A stretch of DNA of 64,000 nt from Gracilariopsis chorda (Eukaryota; Rhodophyta; Florideophyceae; Gracilariales; Gracilariaceae): positions 1 to 64,000 of the forward strand of contig NBIV01000089.1 of NCBI GenBank assembly GCA_003194525.1, given 5' to 3'. Under the pieces are notes generated by a model, which was not told where the DNA came from, did no database searches, and saw only the letters and a list, made by a program, of their open reading frames with translations. Positions within the stretch are counted from its first letter, which is position 1, and each line of letters opens with the position of its first letter. Both the position numbers and the translations under genes were made by a program. Below, piece by piece: positions 31,642 to 43,017 of the stretch.

Positions 31642-32167
31642 TTCGGCTGCCCTTCCTCCAGACACTCGCAAGTACTTCCTTTTCCCTGGCAAAGTCAAGA
31701 TGTAACGATAAACCGGAATCCGCGCCAAAAAAGCGCACGCTCCCGAGAGGTGCCGTCGTGGTGACGTCCTGAGCGCCCCACTATGTAACTGTAACGCTTC
31801 AGTGTTCTCACAGCTTGTTCAGAACAGGTCAGATGAGAAAAAACACTGTTAACATAGTATTCCCTGAACAAAGATGTTAGATGATTGAAGATGTACGGTT
31901 TGTGGAGACCCGCACGCTTATTTCGCAAGAGTGAAAGTTACTATAGGTTTAAGCGTTTGCAATTAGTACAGGACGAAAGGCTAAGGGTTGTAGAGATAGC
32001 CGTGGTTTAGTTCCAAGTTGAGCCCATTTGAGACCAAGTGCGAGCAGCATTCATGGCCACAGACGGCCGCATTAACAATGCTGAAATCTGGGAATGAAAC
32101 CAAGCAAATTACAAGGGTTCCACACCTTCGTTAAGCAGAACGCCGACTCCCTCTCTTCTTAAGCTCA
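31642..32167. other. Intergenic, no gene seen
   Basis: Spacer between two - strand genes (SAL1 promoter side and the 3' end of the trypsin-Hint gene). Only short ORFs. Confidence 0.6.
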
Positions 32168-33841
32168 TTACAAGCAACTGCGCATCTGTGCGGAGATGAT
32201 TTGCTCGTTGGGGAACGAAATTCCCATCTTAAGTGTTCTGAACAAGTACCGCAACGGTGCCAATAACGCATGCGCTGCATTCTGCTCGATCGCTGCAGTG
32301 TAAGTAGACACTAAGACATCATTTACGATTATTCTCCCGTCCAGAGTTTGTGGGTTGAACAGACCGCTCTCCGAAACTTGAGCGATCTTGGAAACTGTGG
32401 AAACGATACCAGAACTCATTACGACAGAATCACCCACTCGTACTTCGCGCGCTGGCCTAAATCTTCCGTTAACAGGGAGAATGTGATCGTGGGAAAGACG
32501 CAATGGTGTCTGACAAGCAGTGCACTCAATGCTAATGAAGTTGAAGACGCCTTTGTGTATTCGATGAGTGAACATGAAGACTTCGGAATACTCTTGTGAA
32601 CCTACTTTCACTCGATCGCCTATCATGATTTCGTTCATGCTCTTTGTGGTGCCATCCTCCAGGGTGACAGTCGCGGCTCCTGGGAAGCAGGCAGGCTCTC
32701 CACTTGACGATTGTGGTGTTGGCACATCTGTAGGCATGGCAGTCGACGCAGAATTTGGTTTGCTCTCCTGTGCTCCACTTTCTTGTGGTTCACTATGTTG
32801 TTCCGCCGAGGACTGTTGTGCGGTCTGCGAAGGTTTCTGCGACGTGTCTGATGTAGGCCCTGGAGCCTCTGGAGTATGCACCGCAGTGGCAGTGGGCGTG
32901 GCACTAATCTGAGAAGGACCAGGTGGGTTTGGTGAAAAGGGCGAATGCGAAGGACCGTACACGTTGATAGCGTCTGATGAGGTCTTGAACACGGCTCCTA
33001 CTTTCCTCATCCACGGAACGAAAGTGGAGAGACGGGTGTACACTCCGGGTCTCATCGCCAGGGCACATTCAACTCCATAAGACACAATTCCAACTTGCAC
33101 GGGGATAAGATCCTTTCCGTACGCAAACAACGGTCCGCCACTGTCGCCATAACATGAATCGCAGCCTCCATTGTCGTAGCCCGCACACAGGTGTACATCA
33201 CCGTCCACAGAAATTGAAACGTCGGATAATTGTTTTGAGCACGAACCCGTTGTTTGAACTGGAACGTCGACTTCACGTAAGAGTCCAGTAGACGGTGACG
33301 CGGTTCCGTACGTATCTCCATATCCACACGCGCGTACAAAAGAATGCGGTGCGGGATAATTTGCATCCACGTTGACATGAAAGAACTTTGAGTCACTGGG
33401 AACAGGGTTGGATAACTTGATGAGTTGAATGTCGCTGGCTTCTGTACCGGAGGCACTCTTCGTGTACTCCGGGTGACGAAAAGTGCGTTCAATGTTATAT
33501 GTACGACCAGCGAAGACTGTAGCACCGCCCACTCGAAGATAATCACTTGGTTCCAAACGACAATGCGCAGCGGTGAGTGCCCAGTACTCGGAGAGCAAAG
33601 ATGCTGTGCACATGAAGCCAGTGAAGTGTGAAATGATAGCGGCCATGTAGAACTTCATATGCGGGGCTAGGTCGCCGTTTACAATTCTGTCTGCTCGAGT
33701 TGTGGGCTGATAGTTGAGTTGGTCGAAGAGTGGAAGATACTTTGGACATATTTTGGGATCGTATTGACTCTGTCTGGTAGTTGGGAGGGCAATGCAAATG
33801 TTTATTAAGGCGAGTAGCGCAAGGATGTGGATAAGATGCAT
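32168..33841 (-). CDS. Secreted trypsin-like serine protease fused to a Hint (Hedgehog/intein) domain
   Basis: 557 aa from ATG 33841 (MHLIHILALLALINICIALP, a clear signal peptide). A chymotrypsin-fold domain begins at a zymogen-type site, Arg52/Ile53 (DRIVNG). Its triad is His93 (LTAAHC), Asp137 (ASDIQLIKL) and Ser234 (CYGDSGGP); Asp228, six residues before the Ser, predicts trypsin-like Lys/Arg specificity. A Ser/Thr/Pro/Gln-rich linker (about 295-380) leads to a Hint domain starting at Cys385 (ACFPGAATVTLEDG). It continues with MIGDRVKVG, LRLSHDHILPV (His453 in the TxxH-like position, with Ser for Thr) and VNDVLVSTYT. Hint domains cleave the bond before their first Cys, so the protease could be released or lipidated by autoprocessing; that is inference. 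No C-extein follows. Single exon. Confidence 0.92.
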   Translation of the reverse strand: MHLIHILALLALINICIALPTTRQSQYDPKICPKYLPLFDQLNYQPTTRADRIVNGDLAPHMKFYMAAIISHFTGFMCTASLLSEYWALTAAHCRLEPSDYLRVGGATVFAGRTYNIERTFRHPEYTKSASGTEASDIQLIKLSNPVPSDSKFFHVNVDANYPAPHSFVRACGYGDTYGTASPSTGLLREVDVPVQTTGSCSKQLSDVSISVDGDVHLCAGYDNGGCDSCYGDSGGPLFAYGKDLIPVQVGIVSYGVECALAMRPGVYTRLSTFVPWMRKVGAVFKTSSDAINVYGPSHSPFSPNPPGPSQISATPTATAVHTPEAPGPTSDTSQKPSQTAQQSSAEQHSEPQESGAQESKPNSASTAMPTDVPTPQSSSGEPACFPGAATVTLEDGTTKSMNEIMIGDRVKVGSQEYSEVFMFTHRIHKGVFNFISIECTACQTPLRLSHDHILPVNGRFRPAREVRVGDSVVMSSGIVSTVSKIAQVSESGLFNPQTLDGRIIVNDVLVSTYTAAIEQNAAHALLAPLRYLFRTLKMGISFPNEQIISAQMRSCL

Positions 33842-34957
33842 TCTCGAGTGTGAGCGGTGTGGTTGCCGTTGCAACAGTAAGGGGGAAACGGGGGCGGTAA
33901 GAACTGGGTGGCGGCGTAGAGAAGAGGCTCAGCAAGGAGCTGAGGGGCTGTGGAAAGGGAGATGGTCACACGAGAGGCATTGTGTGTTTGAGATTGAGAG
34001 TGATATGGATGAAGATTGCAAGCAGCGTATAGAACGCGGTTTGCACAGTCATCGAGGCTTTGATGCATCGTTACGAGCGTATGCGTGGTCGGCATCGATA
34101 AGATGCGAAGGGCATGGCCAAAGGGAGAGGGCTTTTTACGGGGACTGACGTCGCGTACAGTATGCACTACATGCGAGGGGGAAGATTGGGCGGGTGGAAG
34201 GACGGTTTACTAAGGACGAGCGGTGTAGTACTGGGCATGAAGCGCTATGGTGCATTTGGTGTGTTTACACGGACTAGTGCGTAGACGTGGGTTTGCACGA
34301 CGTGGGTTTGGGAAGTGACGAAGGAGGGCGGTTTATTTAAGAGTGTGGCCCTTGTTGAAGATGGCGGTGGTGATGTTGTTGGTGATGCTGTTGGTGATAT
34401 TGTTGTTGTTGTTTGTTTGAGGTGAGAAGAAGTGAAGAAAGTACAGAAGCGATAAATCGACAAAAGAGCGCGAAGCAGAACATGGCATGACGCGGGCGTA
34501 TCTACCGTTGGTGCCTTGTTACGTGAAGGTAGCGCTGCCTGACTCAGCTGGCTGCCTTTTAGGGCTGTACAGCGAGCACAGGTGTACACGAATGATATTC
34601 ACCTGCAGTCTCGTGTGGCTTTGATGATTTATAAGCACAAAGCATTTAGGTTACACACAACGCAGATGAAAAAGACGCGCTTGTACAAAAGTGCCGCCTG
34701 TCGCTTCGGCGACAGTCCTACACACAACGCCCAATGAGGGCGCAAGCAGCGCGCGGTTGCACGGAAGTAAGTGCCTTTACTTGCGCTCCTAACCCTAACT
34801 GCAGAGGGGGGTGTTTGCGAGAGAGTTGCGCTGGGGGTGGGGGTGGGGGGGGGGGTGTGGAGCCGCGTGAAGTGGGGCGCGGGTTTGAAGGCTGTTGGTG
34901 ACGGTTTGGCAAAGTGTGATCGGCGGAAATGTGGTGCAATGTTTATTTACAAGTGGG
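33842..34957. other. Intergenic, no gene supported
   Basis: Contains a GGT/GTT simple repeat (about 34364-34420) and a G-rich tract with runs of 5, 5 and 11 G at 34833-34860, a G-quadruplex candidate. ORFs here follow base skew. Confidence 0.55.
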
Positions 34958-35335
34958 TTAACGACGGGCGCCATATTCGAAGCTGTCCATGAGAGTGTCC
35001 ATGGTGTCCCATAGCACAAGTCCACACTGCGAGTGTGCGAGAGTGCTGTTGTAGGAGCAGTCTTCATCCATGTCATCGTCATCGTCATCATCTTGGATGG
35101 CGCTCATGGCCTCCCAGAGGTCGGGCGTGCTGCAGCGTGTGAACGGCGCTTCGGTGTGCGGTTTCAGTGGGCACGGCGTTATGGTGACGGCGGAGGTTGT
35201 TGGCGACGGGACTGAAGGTTGAGGTGCGCTATGTGATGGCGCATGCGTATTGTGCACGTTTTCTGCGGCCGTTTTGCAGTGCACTTTGTCGACGGGGGTG
35301 GGCTTGACGGTTGGTTTGGTTGTGACGTTCTGCAT
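34958..35335 (-). CDS. Small acidic hypothetical protein
   Basis: 125-aa ORF from ATG 35335 (MQNVTTKPTVKPTPVDK). I do not recognise it. The first half is Thr/Pro/Ser-rich. The second has a run of seven Asp (AIQDDDDDDDMDEDCS) and an amphipathic acidic C-terminus (LWDTMDTLMDSFEYGARR) that resembles a transactivation-type or protein-binding peptide. G/C-ending codons match neighbouring genes. It could instead be the last exon of a longer gene; no upstream exon was found. Confidence 0.45.
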   Translation of the reverse strand: MQNVTTKPTVKPTPVDKVHCKTAAENVHNTHAPSHSAPQPSVPSPTTSAVTITPCPLKPHTEAPFTRCSTPDLWEAMSAIQDDDDDDDMDEDCSYNSTLAHSQCGLVLWDTMDTLMDSFEYGARR

Positions 35336-37469
35336 CGCGTTGCGCAGACATGGACTTTGGGTGCGGAGCGAAGTGGCAAGCCGTTTGAAACAAGAGAAAC
35401 GGTTGTACGGTGGGGGTTGGGATGCGAGGAGGCGACGAAGAAGAGAGCGTTTGGGGTGGGAGGGGGAAGTGGCGGAAATAGATGCCGGTGGGCGAGATGA
35501 AAGGTGCTGTGGGGGGTGTCACGGGGTGCGAGATGAGTGAAGCGGCGCGCGGCGCGTTGAAGTGCGAGTTAAAAAAGGCGCCAGCGCGTTGAGAAAAGGC
35601 ACGTACGCGCTATTTTGCAAAACGTTTTTGCGTTTTGGGCCGTTCTCTACGCCGCCTCCTTCCACTGTTGGCGCAACGTTGGCGTGCTGATGCATCTCGC
35701 TGCGCGCTCATTGGGCGCCGTCTGCTCCACGTCATGTGCCGCGCTACGCTTGCTGCCCCCAGTGGAAAACGGCCCCTCCACGTCCACTACTTGGCCACGC
35801 GCTTTTCTCACGCGCATTTGCGTTGCCGCTTCCATCCTCTTCTGCCGCGTTTGTGGTGGTGCGCTGGTGAGGGACAGCAGCGACGCCCCTCGCGTTGATT
35901 TAGCGAGCGCGCCTCAGAGCTGTACGTTACGGCGAGTCGTCAGTCAACTCCTCATAGATACAGTACTTCACGTGCATGCACCGCCAGAGAGCATGTTGGA
36001 GGATGACGCGGCCATGCTATCGTACGCTTGTATATTTGCCCACTACGAACAAACAACGCACTGTTCGATCACATTCGTTCCAGACTTGTCGACCCCAGCT
36101 GTGGCAGCAAGTCCCACGCACAATTCTCATCACTCACACCGTGTGAGAGATGAGAATCGTGCCTGCGAGTCACACGATGTTGCACTATAATCATCTTGCC
36201 GAGTCCTGCCTGTTCCACGTTCTGTCCCAACCAAACAGCAAGGAAGAGGCTTAACCTCTCGCCCGCATAGTTTCACCCACCCTCCTCATTCCATTCATCT
36301 CTTACATCTTGTACATACCTGCTCATCTATCTTTAAAAAGGCACTCCGTCCGTCAACAAAAAAGGACCGCCCTCAACCACTTTCTCCATGCTTCCTTCCA
36401 CCTCCTCAACCTTGAACAGCTCCCTCGAATCCATATCCGAGCACCGTCCTTCTCCATTCCCGGAACCCTATTTTAGTACACCAATCATTCCTTCCTCCAG
36501 CAACGCGAAACACATTCCTAACACACTGTCCCTACCTCCATACTTTCCACATGCTGTCCTGCCCGCTTGAGCTTTTGAAAAGCACTTCACGTACATTCCT
36601 TACTCGAACCATACACCACCTTTCTGTTCAAACTGCATTCACCCCTTCTGAGTTTACATGTTTTCTAGAACCAGTACGAAAATTGCAACCATTACTAAAA
36701 GGATTAACCCTTAACCTCACCGTCCATACCAAACGTGTAACACGCTATTACTTGGACTTGACCCTCACATGTCCGAATCCGTTGTAGTAAATGGTATGGA
36801 GACACCTTTGCCTTTGTTCACGCCTGCTGCTCTTGAACCTCCAATGTAAACGAGCAGAAACGAATTTGGAACCAGTCCGTATCGCTTTGCATTCAACAAC
36901 AGAATCTCACGACATTTGACTGCCTCGTCATACCCCCTATGCCCGTTGACAATCTTCCTTGCTCCGATAACCCTGAAAGCAAATGTTGAATTTATCTGCG
37001 CTTTTAAGCACTTTTTACCACCAATCAACAAACGCTGCAGCAAACAAGTTGGTGAAAAGCGCACGAGTTCACGTAGCGCCTAAAAAATCAATAGAAAACA
37101 ACATTCCTTGCTGCCACCAAGCCTTGGCGCAGAATGGCACCTTGCGTGTACGCACTTTGACCGAAGAGAGAATGCAACAGCTTTGGAAAAGAGTAATGCC
37201 AACGCCTCTTCTTCGTTCTCGCCAGGGTTTGTTCCAATCCACTGAATTTCAGTTCGGCAACCTCAAAGATTGCAATTCGATCGCTCTTTTCTCGACAATC
37301 TTACCATCATATTGCAAGATTGCAACCCATCAGATGTAGCCGTTACCAACAAACCCTATCGTTGTAAATAATGGTTTGAGATCGACTTCCTGGAAGTGAA
37401 ACAGAGAACCCGCGTCCGTCTTACTATCACGTAGCCAGTAAGCAAAGTCCTAGAGACACTATCAAAGGT
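35336..37469. other. Sparse region, no gene supported
   Basis: Includes an ATG-poor open frame (35615-36190) I do not accept as a gene, the 35-bp palindrome listed separately, and a G-poor, pyrimidine-rich tract (about 36230-36780) like that at 3380-3900, with two short ORFs (36388-36570, 36551-36787). A minus-strand open stretch near 36765-37064 (GHRGYDEAVKCREILLL) looks faintly coding but is unassigned. Confidence 0.45.
36123..36157. repeat. 35-bp palindrome, 1-nt centre, one mismatch
   Basis: ATTCTCATCACTCACAC (36123-36139) pairs with 36141-36157 around a single C, with one mismatch. Same architecture as the palindromes at 15578 and 18414. Confidence 0.9.
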
Positions 37470-37823
37470 ATTGACTCTAAGGAGGGCGCATACAGCCCTG
37501 TCGCAGATATTTGAAGGTCACGTTCCGACGCTACATCCAGTCTCCACTTTTCTCAACAACAGGAAATGTTTCTGCCCGCTCGGATGTGGGCTCAACATAC
37601 TTAATAGTGTAGACCATTTCGTTCTTAGATGCCGCCGAAGAGCGGCATCCCGGCGTCGAGAGCTCCCGCCTCTCCGAGAGAGGCAGGGCTCTGACGCTGA
37701 ATCAATAGTAAGGACATGGCCAGAAAAGCTGTTGGCATATCTAGAGAGAGAGGGGTTCTTCTCAATGTAACTCCTACCGTAGTCTTGGAATTAGAGACGC
37801 GAGCTCATATAAACACACACACG
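37470..37823 (+). mobile_element. LINE 3' fragment
   Basis: Reads TLRRAHTALSQIFEGHVPTL, then a knuckle CFCPLGCGLNILNSVDHFVLRC, then SRRRELPPLRERQ and TWPEKLLAYLEREGFF before a TAA-type stop. This is the same C-terminal architecture as the remnant at 5856-7916. Its last 145 bp, ending in an ACACACAC tail, nearly match the inserted copy at 5673-5814. Its 5' limit is not resolved and may lie upstream of 37440. Confidence 0.82.
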
Positions 37824-38305
37824 TACACATAGTTTGATGTGTCGCAGAACAAAGTTTCTGAGATGTGGATATGGTTCAGGAAGCAACGGGACATTTAGGG
37901 CTTTGGAACGCGGTTCTTTGTACGAAATGGCATGCACGAATGCGATGAGGTCGTGAGATTATTACTGGGATTGCGTCGAACATATATATCCTTTTTTTAT
38001 GCTAAGTAGTTGCAGCATCTCACTATCTATGTAGTGGGAGAAATCCTCGCCACTATACAACTGAAAAAAACGAATACGTCTATTAGGATCACGAAGCACG
38101 TTGCGCATATCACTTAAACATCCTCGGGAGATCGAGCAAGCATAGGAAACATCTCTTCCAATGAAGAGAGCCCCGAGGACGCAGAGATGTACTGTACCCA
38201 GTCCGATGGAAGGGATTGCTCCGCTCTGCAGCAATCCCGCAATTAATTGCCAGACCTCTCGCAATATGCAATGCACTGCAATCCCAATCGCAATCTATTG
38301 TGTTC

Positions 38306-38343
<38 letters not shown>

Positions 38344-40526
38344 TGAAACGCGTACGGTGATTCCTCGCACGTATGGGTTTGCTAAAGACCCAACAAACTA
38401 TAACTCCTCTATACTGCAGGCCCTAACTACGATCAGTAGCTGACTACACTTGCTGAGCTACGAGAAGAAAGTGAAAGATCTTTTAGGTGTTTTCGACCGC
38501 AGGGCATTTCGTCACCGACGCTTGTCGCCTTCGTCCTCTCATTAATCTCTTCATTCATCTAGATACCGCCGGCAGAGGGGCATACCACGACAAGGCGCTC
38601 CCGCATGTACTACTTTGGCCACTCAAGAAACCATGAGCAGCGTCCCTACGACCTAACCATCATGTCATCGGCGAGATCAGGTGCAAGAACCAGCCACCAG
38701 GACGTAGCCTTTCACCGTCATCCACACCCAGACACCCAGTGTAGTCCCTCCGAGGAAACACCTAGAAAACCCCCGTCCAGCTGCTCCGTAGGAGCTCTTC
38801 CTTCAGAAGAAAAAATTCAGGGAAAACGGCGGTGGGATCTTACTCCGATGACAGGCTCGTGACCTACTGCGGGCATGCGGCTAGATGGGGGCATTCTAAC
38901 GACTTGTTACCCAGGACCGCGAGGGCGATCGGCAAGCTGACCGATCGCTTGGACGAGTTTAACGACCTCCCGGGTCAAGTTCTATGTCTATTCAGATTTC
39001 GAGGAACGCGGAAAAGAATTTATTTCTAGGTTCAAGCGCAAAGCAAGCCGCGTTGTCGATCGTCGTCGTCGTCGACGACGATCTCCGATAACGCGCCACA
39101 GCAATGCGCTTGGCCTTGTTCCTAGAGGTGACGTCACCGGCTGCCTTTTTCCGCCCTCCCCCCTCACGGCTATCGCTTGCGCTGGAAACTGAAGTTCTGG
39201 TGCTACGCAGCGCCAGAAGGCGGCATGGAGAAGCTCCATGACGTCGGGTCAGTGCCAGCAATGCAAGACTGGCCTTGAACCGGTTAAAATGAATAATAGA
39301 ACACACAATCACAAGTGGCAGGCAGCACTTGTTTTATGGTTTTGGAAGACCTCAAAAGGGTAGAAAGTGACCAGAGGACACTTGCAAAACAAGTTGGCTA
39401 AAAGGATTCCGAAGTCTCTCTTCCGTGGCGTCGCTCAAAAAGCGACCCCAAAATCGTGGGCAATTGACAAGTTAGATTTTGTAGAACGGGCCTAATAGGA
39501 CTGGGACTGAGGGCAAAAACTCGGAGACAACCAGCGCTCTACCGCAAAGGTGTGGACATGTAGAGTTTGTACCAAGACTTTGTAGCCTGCCCTGCAAGTT
39601 CACCTATTGAATGAAGCAGCTTTGCAGGCATGCTCTCGCCGAGCCCTTCCAAAAAACAGAAATTTAAAAGGCAAACACCGATTGGCGGTGTGGCGTTCCA
39701 TTCGGTTCTTCGCAGTGCCCGCGGTATCAAAACATGATAGTGACGAAACTGGTGCAGCTCAATGGCCATGAAACCGTTGAGGTATCGCCTTGTTTCGTGA
39801 GTAGTACATATCAATTCATCCATTAGGAGTATTGGCCCTTCCAAGACTCTATCAAAATAGACACATCGAAAAGTGCGTGGGCTTTTCTTCATGGCGCTTA
39901 AAGGAGTTGGACTTGTGATGGAATTGCAACTCAGCGTAGAGTTCAAAAGAAGAGGTTAGGAGAAAACGATTGCTGAGTGGCTATGGTGTAGGAATAGCAA
40001 AAAGGTACAAAGGGAGTAGGAGCAAGGACAGACAGCAGCTACACGCGTGAGACTCTTTGTACTGGTATTGGGATGAGCTCTTGGATCTTGATCAAGACGG
40101 TATCAAGCGAAAAGGTGAAGTTGCACTGAGGTTGATGGGACAACGAGAGGGACTGGGTGGGGGTTTGCATCACCTCGCATAGTAGTTTATTTTTTCCCGG
40201 GTTGAGGGCGTTCCTGAAGACGATAGTGCGGGATTTTATCAGGTGCTGCGGCCGGGTTTATGTGCCGCTAACGGCTTATCAGAAATGGGGAACGGGAAGG
40301 TACTGGAGCGACTATCGAACTCCCCAAGCTTGAGATCCAGGCGTCGGTGGGTCAACAATCGTAGATGGATACTGCGAAGCCCATGTTCACTGTGCGCGGC
40401 TACGGAGTGGTACGCACTGGCCCAAGAGTACGCAGCGAAGACGACAGCAAAACTTTGATGCGACTAGAAACCAAAAAAAATGAACGGTAGCCAGGACATG
40501 CGCGTGAGAGTGACGGAAAGAAAGTA
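37824..40526. other. Sparse region, no gene supported
   Basis: A (TC)n run lies at 38310-38341. Near 38605-39030 are short + strand frames of mixed quality. A minus-strand ORF with ATG at 39892 (MKKSPRTFRCVYFDRVLEG, to 39539) is 117 codons long and might be a transposon fragment; I cannot assign it. A GTC/GAC trinucleotide inverted tract lies at about 39057-39082. Confidence 0.45.
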
Positions 40527-41050
40527 TTACCGAGCTTGACATTTTCCGTCTGTAGCGGTTACACAGACGGTATACGGGCCCTCATTAACCAACTGCATTT
40601 GCATCCACGCGCCAAACACACCACTCGAACAACTCCTCCGCCCTCTTCAACAGGTTTAGCCAGCTGCACGAAGCGGTCAAACATCGCGGAAGCGTCGGAG
40701 GGGGGCACTGCGCAATGAAAGCTAGGTCGTCCGCTTTTCAAAACGGAATTGAGAGTGAACTGGGATACGAGCAACAAGTCAGCGCCCGCCTGCCCCACGG
40801 AAAGAGAGTTTTTGGTGTTTCGAGTATCATCCGAGAACAATCGTATCTTGAGCAACTGCTTGACGCTCGCGTGCAGGTCGCTCTCTGTGTCGGTTTCTTC
40901 GAAGCCGACCAGGACGCGCAGGCCGGTGTGAATGGAAGAAGTGACGGTGGGCTGGCCCTTGGCGGAGGAGGTGACGGCTGCCTGCGACACTTTCTGAACG
41001 ACGAGACGTGGTCGGCGCCGCCTGACAGCGGCGCTGAAGCGGCGTGACAC
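40527..41050 (-). pseudogene. DTD1: D-aminoacyl-tRNA deacylase (DTD1) with a one-base frameshift
   Basis: DTD hydrolyses D-amino acids mischarged on tRNA. Conserved parts appear in order: RLVVQKVSQAAVT at the N-terminus, GLRVLVGFEETDT, and LLVSQFTLNSVLKSGRPSFH, containing the SQFTL catalytic motif. The reading frame then fails. The C-terminal GAWMQMQLVNEGPYT block continues in another frame to a TAA at 40529-40527. Adding one G at 40621-40622 would restore register, so this is either a real loss or a sequencing error. No ATG lies in frame at the N-terminus. An ATG at 41166 opens a different frame (MAGIGSSSSRV) that looks like a transit peptide, but no clean intron joins it. The enzyme identity is sure; whether the gene is active is not. 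Confidence 0.82.
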
Positions 41051-41502
41051 AACGTGTTGGATGGGGTGAGCGTGTCGGGAACAGCCAGCGCGATTCTTAC
41101 ACCGGCTGAGAAGATCCTTCTCAAGGCTGTAGCCACTCTACTACTACTACTCCCTATCCCGGCCACCCGTCTCCGTCGTCATCAAATACAAAACGACGCA
41201 AGCGTTATTGACCATACATGCCACAGCCTATACATGTAGAGCATGTACATCACGTCAGCCAGTTAGATACGCCCCCTACGTTCGCCAACATAATGCTATT
41301 CATACAACAATCATGCATACGCTCTTCTCATCAAGCAGCTCAGCAGCTCAGCATCTCTGCATCGCATGTTACCTTCATTGTTTCTATCGTTCACTACATC
41401 AAACCGCAACCACCCCTTCCGTCGTTCATGTCCTCTACCCCCGCCCGCACTAAAGTCTACAGAAAAAAAAGTACATGATTCCCATCCTTCCTGTTCGCCA
41501 AT
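41051..41502. other. Intergenic, nothing clear
   Basis: Includes the possible DTD1 leader (41051-41166) and an AT-rich, G-poor stretch with short imperfect GCAGCTCA repeats near 41333-41352. Confidence 0.5.
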
Positions 41503-42760
41503 TTATTCGTCCTCAGAATCTTCGTCAGGTTCAAACAATGGAAGTTGTGATCCGGCCTTGAACGTGCTATTGCTGTTCGCATTTCTAAATGTCAGTGATC
41601 CATCAAGCGCTTCAATCAGTGCATGCGTACTCGCTCCGTGATGGCTCGATTCCCCAGATAAACTCGGTTGCATCGTCCTAGCAATCACGCGATGCCACAT
41701 ACGGCTCTTCATATCCACAACAAAGCAACAAAACAGTCAGCACTCGCATCGCGTACATTCAGAAGAAGCATAAAACCAAAATAACGTACCTTTTGTTCGC
41801 CCGCGGCGACAAATCTCTTCCATAGGCACGAAATGAGTGTTGTTCATGCCCACAGGAAAGCCCGAGAAGCCGTGCATGGCGCCGTGCACGGACGACTGCG
41901 CCAGCAAACTACAGTGCCTGTTATCACTCGCGTTGGCCGGCACGCTACGAATTTCTAAAGTAGGGTCGCTCAATTTGAGGTGAATCTCACGACCTCGCAT
42001 TCTGAAATCGGAGACAATGTGAGTCTTCAACCTCGGTCCCACATCGGAAAGCTTCTTATTACCCGATTCATCAAATTCGGACGATTCAGTTTCACGCTCA
42101 ATGAGCTCTAAACCGACTCCTTCGGCAACGACGATTACCATGTGTCCCTTGCGTCGTAGCGTCTCTTCAATGTACTGAAACAGGCCCGCCTTGCCGTTAA
42201 GTACGACGTGCCCTTCTGGAATAAAGCAGCAGTCCACGTCGCGAGACGCAAGCGTTGCAAGCATGGCAATCTGACAATAGTGACGGCCCATCAACTTACG
42301 AGACCAGTGCCATTAACAGCGCTCTTCGCCTCAATCTTGGCGCATTTAGTGCTATGCTGCGCCTCCTCCACAGCGGTGTCAAATCCAAAACTCTTATCAA
42401 TGAGCGATATCATTAGGAATGGTGTTCGGAATTCCGACCACGCTTGCCATAACACGACGTCTGTTCAGCTCGTCAAAGATCTTAACAGCGCCTCGATGCG
42501 TTCCATGTGCCGGGAAAGAGGAATGAACTATTGGTGAACCTCGGCGACAATTTTCAGCTCTGGTGAAATGGGGAGTTTGTGAGCACTTCGCGTAATGCAC
42601 AGCACAAAGGTAACGCAGCGAGGATTTCTCCGCCGTTCTTTTCGTAATCTGACATCCAGTCAGCGTTCGTTCCGCTTGGCACGGAGCAGGAGCGCACCAG
42701 AAAAGTGTATGTGAAGGAGGTGGTGGCGAAGAACTTCACCAACATTTGGGTGCGCGGCAC
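41503..42760 (-). pseudogene. Plant-type ATP-dependent phosphofructokinase pseudogene
   Basis: Matches group A (plant-type) 6-phosphofructokinase in order: weak [130 protein letters not shown]. Coding is broken by a shift between NDIA and IDKSF and another between GTGLV and LMGRH. The GGDGT nucleotide-binding motif reads PAHGT. A gap of about 81-85 nt near 41705-41789 (GTACGT donor-like, pyrimidine-rich, GAAG end) looks like a retained intron, so this is a decayed duplicate rather than a processed copy. The 5' part is missing or too diverged to see. Confidence 0.85.
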
Positions 42761-43017
42761 GGGAGCTGGGCCGGCGCTGGAGTTGGCGTGAAGGTGACGG
42801 AGGATGAAGTGGGGCCACAGAGGTGGTGGTCGTTTTGATCCCCGTACGGTGCGTGTATGCTACTCATTACTGGTCTTCTGTTCCCGGTTACAAGGTTGAA
42901 TACCATTGGGTAGGCAACAAGTGGGAATCTGTTCTGTAGTGGGCAGAGACTTTCACTAATTGCTTTAATACAATTAAAATTCTGGTGAACGGCAACTATT
43001 CGCCGAGCATACGCACT

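Noticed and set aside
34789..34799. CTAACCCTAAC, telomere-like
   Set aside because: Only about one and a half units; no array.
35615..36190. 191-codon + strand open frame
   Set aside because: Starts at a non-ATG codon, mixed hydrophobic/Cys-rich composition, ends over a palindrome; no support as a gene.
40994..41166. A 107-nt intron (donor GTAAGA at 41100, acceptor CAG before 40993) joining an upstream ATG to DTD1
   Set aside because: It keeps frame but would delete the conserved RLVVQ strand at the DTD N-terminus, so it is unlikely to be the true structure.
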